Assembly (NCBI GenBank): GCA_947367725.1
Contig: CANBFZ010000061.1
Coordinates: 1-8,462, forward strand
Origin: an uncultured Eubacterium sp.
Lineage (GTDB): Bacteria; Bacillota; Clostridia; Peptostreptococcales; Anaerovoracaceae
Length of the DNA stretch: 8,462 nt
Reading direction: 5' to 3'
Made by a program: the position numbers and the translations under genes. Below, piece by piece: positions 7,466 to 8,462 of the stretch (the stretch's first letter is position 1; every line of letters starts with the position of its first letter). The notes under the pieces are model-generated. The model made no database searches, was not told the origin of the DNA, and saw only the letters and a list, made by a program, of their open reading frames with translations.

Positions 7466-7609
7466 GGGACAGGGCTTGAACCGAAAGGCTTATGCCGTGA
7501 AGAACAAGTTTCCAGCGGAAAGTTGTTTAGGCATAAGGTGCGAAGGCGACCGAAAAGGGAGACAAGCACGGCGGTTTTGCAAAGCAAAAGCGCGCAATGG
7601 ACTGTCCCC
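7466..7609 (+). ncRNA. Structured repeat element, copy 1 (candidate RNA, unknown family)
   Basis: It opens with a 24-base block (7466-7489) shared with copy 2 apart from one base; the first 17 are the reverse complement of tRNA-fMet 7391-7407 (16 of 17, the change being a G-T pair). Predicted stems: an outer closing stem GGGACAG (7466-7472) with CTGTCCC (7602-7608); P1 AACCG (7479-7483) with CGGTT (7572-7576); P2 CTTATGCC (7489-7496) with GGCATAAG (7530-7537), containing AACAA-G-TTTCC against GGAAA-G-TTGTT with loop AGC; and P3 GTGC (7538-7541) with GCAC (7566-7569). TTTTGC/GCAAAA (7575-7589) is a further small hairpin that would compete with P1. P1, P2 and P3 meet in a three-way junction. 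Whether it is transcribed is not known: it lies behind the tRNA terminator and has no obvious promoter. I do not recognise the family. Confidence 0.6.
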
Positions 7610-7618
7610 GCAACCAAA
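7602..7618 (+). repeat. Direct repeat, copy 2 (orphan tRNA-fMet tail)
   Basis: Perfect copy of the 17 bases at 7401-7417, but with no tRNA body in front of it. CTGTCCC at its start is also the inverted partner of GGGACAG at 7466-7472, so it closes the first structured element. Like copy 1, it is followed within ten bases by an A/T-flanked hairpin. Confidence 0.9.
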
Positions 7619-7625
7619 GAAAAAG

Positions 7626-7656
7626 AAAAACGCTATTTTATAAAATGGCGTTTTTT
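7626..7656 (+). terminator. Terminator-like hairpin following the orphan tRNA tail
   Basis: AAAAACGC (7626-7633) pairs with GCGTTTTT (7648-7655), continuing inward as TATTT/AAATG with one T-G pair to a TATA loop, followed by a T at 7656. It holds the same position relative to the duplicated tRNA tail as the 7421-7453 terminator holds to the real one, but the sequence differs. Confidence 0.7.
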
Positions 7657-7670
7657 ATTGTTATATTCTT

Positions 7671-7781
7671 GGGACAGGACTTGAACCGAAAGGCGTGACC
7701 TGAAACGAAGCAGTTCAGTGAACTGCTGAGTAGGTCACGGTCCAAGCAGGCTGAATGAGCCTGCGCAGGACGGCGGTTTTG
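7671..7781 (+). ncRNA. Structured repeat element, copy 2 (candidate RNA, 3' end diverged)
   Basis: It opens with the same 24-base block (7671-7694); its first 17 bases are an exact reverse complement of tRNA-fMet 7391-7407. Predicted stems in the same order as copy 1: P1 AACCG (7684-7688) with CGGTT (7774-7778); P2 CGTGACCT (7694-7701) with AGGTCACG (7732-7739), containing the palindrome AGCAGTTCA-G-TGAACTGCT (7709-7727); and P3 GTCC (7740-7743) with GGAC (7768-7771), containing GCAGGCT/AGCCTGC with loop GAATG (7746-7764). Both copies end with the 12-base block ACGGCGGTTTTG (7770-7781 here, 7568-7579 in copy 1). The closing CTGTCCC and tRNA tail of copy 1 are absent, so this copy looks cut or decayed at its 3' end. 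Confidence 0.6.
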
Positions 7782-8033
7782 TATGGGATTTTATGGTTAA
7801 TCCGATGTAAAATAACAATGATCTCCAGCAAAAGAGATACGATATATCCTTAATTTTACATTTACCACAAAATAGAAACGTCCAATTGCGTGTTTTTCTT
7901 TCACTAATTTCCCCATATTGCAAGGGGTATGGGCAACGATCCATTTTTCCCCTTTCTTTTCCACTGATTTTCCTGTACAATGGCTGCCAGAAGAAGGTTT
8001 GCAGAAGGGCAGACCTGCATGAAGCAGCGCATT
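7782..8033. other. AT-rich intergenic region with inverted repeats
   Basis: No convincing plus-strand gene is present. ATGTAAAAT (7805-7813) pairs with ATTTTACAT (7853-7861) around a small ATCTC/GAGAT hairpin (7821-7838) and the palindrome GATATATC (7841-7848). CCCATA (7912-7917) can pair with TATGGG (7928-7933). TACAAT at 7976-7981 is a possible -10 for the downstream CAP gene, with a poor -35. Confidence 0.45.
7797..7964 (-). CDS. Doubtful small hypothetical protein
   Basis: A minus-strand frame of 55 residues, if read from the GTG whose complement is at 7962-7964. AGGA six bases upstream could serve as its ribosome binding site. The peptide is Lys-rich at the start and ends in an aromatic, beta-like stretch (IGRFYFVVNVKLRIYRISF). 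The frame stays open further upstream to 8159, but that part only mirrors the CAP gene. I recognise no family. It could be a real small gene, a gene remnant or chance; the inverted repeats of this region fall inside it. Confidence 0.2.
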   Translation of the reverse strand: MEKKGEKWIVAHTPCNMGKLVKEKHAIGRFYFVVNVKLRIYRISFAGDHCYFTSD

Positions 8034-8046
8034 GGAGGTGTGGATT

Positions 8047-8462
8047 ATGTTAAGTAAAAAAGGAATTCTTTGGTGGTGCGTTTCCTTTTGTATGTTGTTT
8101 TCGAGCAGTATATCGGCTGCAGAAGCTGTGGATATAGCAGTACCAGCAGTTGGCAGCAAGGTAGGTACTGACGAGATGGTAGGGCTTTCGCAAAGACGTA
8201 GAGAAACGATTTCGAAATCGGAGTATGGAAAGCGATTTCAAACAGAGCTGCTACGCCTTACGAATCAGTATCGTGTGCGAAATGGCAGGTTGAAGTTGTC
8301 CTACAGTAAAAAACTGCAGAAGGCTGCTGATGTGCGTGCCTTTGAGGCATTGAAATGGCCAGACTTAAGCCATAAACGCTATGATAAAAGGGGAAAACTG
8401 CGCAGTTTTTCCAGTGTCGTAACAGACTTACATCTGCAAATTTCATACATTGGCATTGGAGA
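8047..8462 (+). CDS. Secreted CAP-domain protein, N-terminal part (cut by window end)
   Basis: The frame is open from the ATG at 8047 to the window edge, 138 residues and no stop. GGAGG at 8034-8038 lies eight bases upstream and fixes the start. Residues 1-27 are a signal peptide: Lys at 4-5, a hydrophobic core ILWWCVSFCMLF, and a likely cut after AAEA. A Ser/Arg-rich linker follows, then from about residue 66 the start of a CAP (SCP-like, PF00188) domain: LLRLTNQYRVRNGRLKLSYS, KKLQKAADVRAFEA, and LSHKRY, where the His matches the conserved CAP-cavity histidine of the usual FSHTRP motif. Family role: extracellular or cell-wall proteins of mostly unknown function in Bacillota. Promoter evidence is weak (TACAAT at 7976-7981). 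Confidence 0.85.
   Translation, partial: MLSKKGILWWCVSFCMLFSSSISAAEAVDIAVPAVGSKVGTDEMVGLSQRRRETISKSEYGKRFQTELLRLTNQYRVRNGRLKLSYSKKLQKAADVRAFEALKWPDLSHKRYDKRGKLRSFSSVVTDLHLQISYIGIG

Noticed and set aside
7735..7980. 81-residue minus-strand open frame
   Set aside because: It overlaps the structured repeat and the better minus-strand candidate in another frame, with no motif or convincing start.

Overview
This window looks like chromosomal DNA from a low-to-mid GC Gram-positive bacterium, most likely a Clostridia-like member of the Bacillota. The reasons are MutS2 with a C-terminal Smr domain, strong AGGAG-type ribosome binding sites, tightly packed co-directional genes, tRNAs with encoded CCA, a DUF4080-type B12/radical-SAM protein and a secreted CAP-domain protein. 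I cannot name the genus from sequence alone.

Bases 1-6742 are one plus-strand gene train: the 3' half of mutS2 (cut by the left edge), a DUF523 protein, argS, a radical SAM protein with an unusual CX4CX2C cluster motif, a B12-binding/DUF4080 radical SAM protein, and a TPR protein. Stops and starts overlap or lie within 40 bases of each other. The run ends in a hairpin terminator whose loop holds the last stop codon. Only mutS2 and argS have well-defined jobs: DNA/ribosome-collision handling and tRNA charging. The two radical SAM enzymes and the TPR protein are translationally linked and may share a pathway, but none can be assigned.

Bases 6743-7100 are an AT-rich regulatory gap with promoter-like sequences. 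The last is a consensus promoter carrying a perfect 17-bp palindrome between -35 and -10. It drives a three-tRNA operon: tRNA-Asn(GUU), tRNA-Leu(UAA) and initiator tRNA-fMet(CAU), all with encoded CCA, followed by a strong terminator.

Bases 7401-7781 are the most unusual part. The 3' tail of tRNA-fMet is duplicated 201 bases downstream, and each copy of the tail is followed by its own terminator-like hairpin. After each hairpin comes a segment that begins with the reverse complement of the tRNA-fMet T-arm and first acceptor bases, and then folds into the same three-way junction. The two copies have different stem sequences but keep the pairing: an 8-bp stem differs at 7 pairs and a 4-bp stem at one. 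This is direct evidence for a conserved structured RNA or mobile repeat derived from, or targeting, the tRNA end. I do not recognise it as a named family.

Bases 7782-8033 are AT-rich with inverted repeats and no convincing gene, apart from a weak minus-strand small ORF. From 8047 to the right edge is the start of a secreted CAP-superfamily protein with a signal peptide, cut by the window end.
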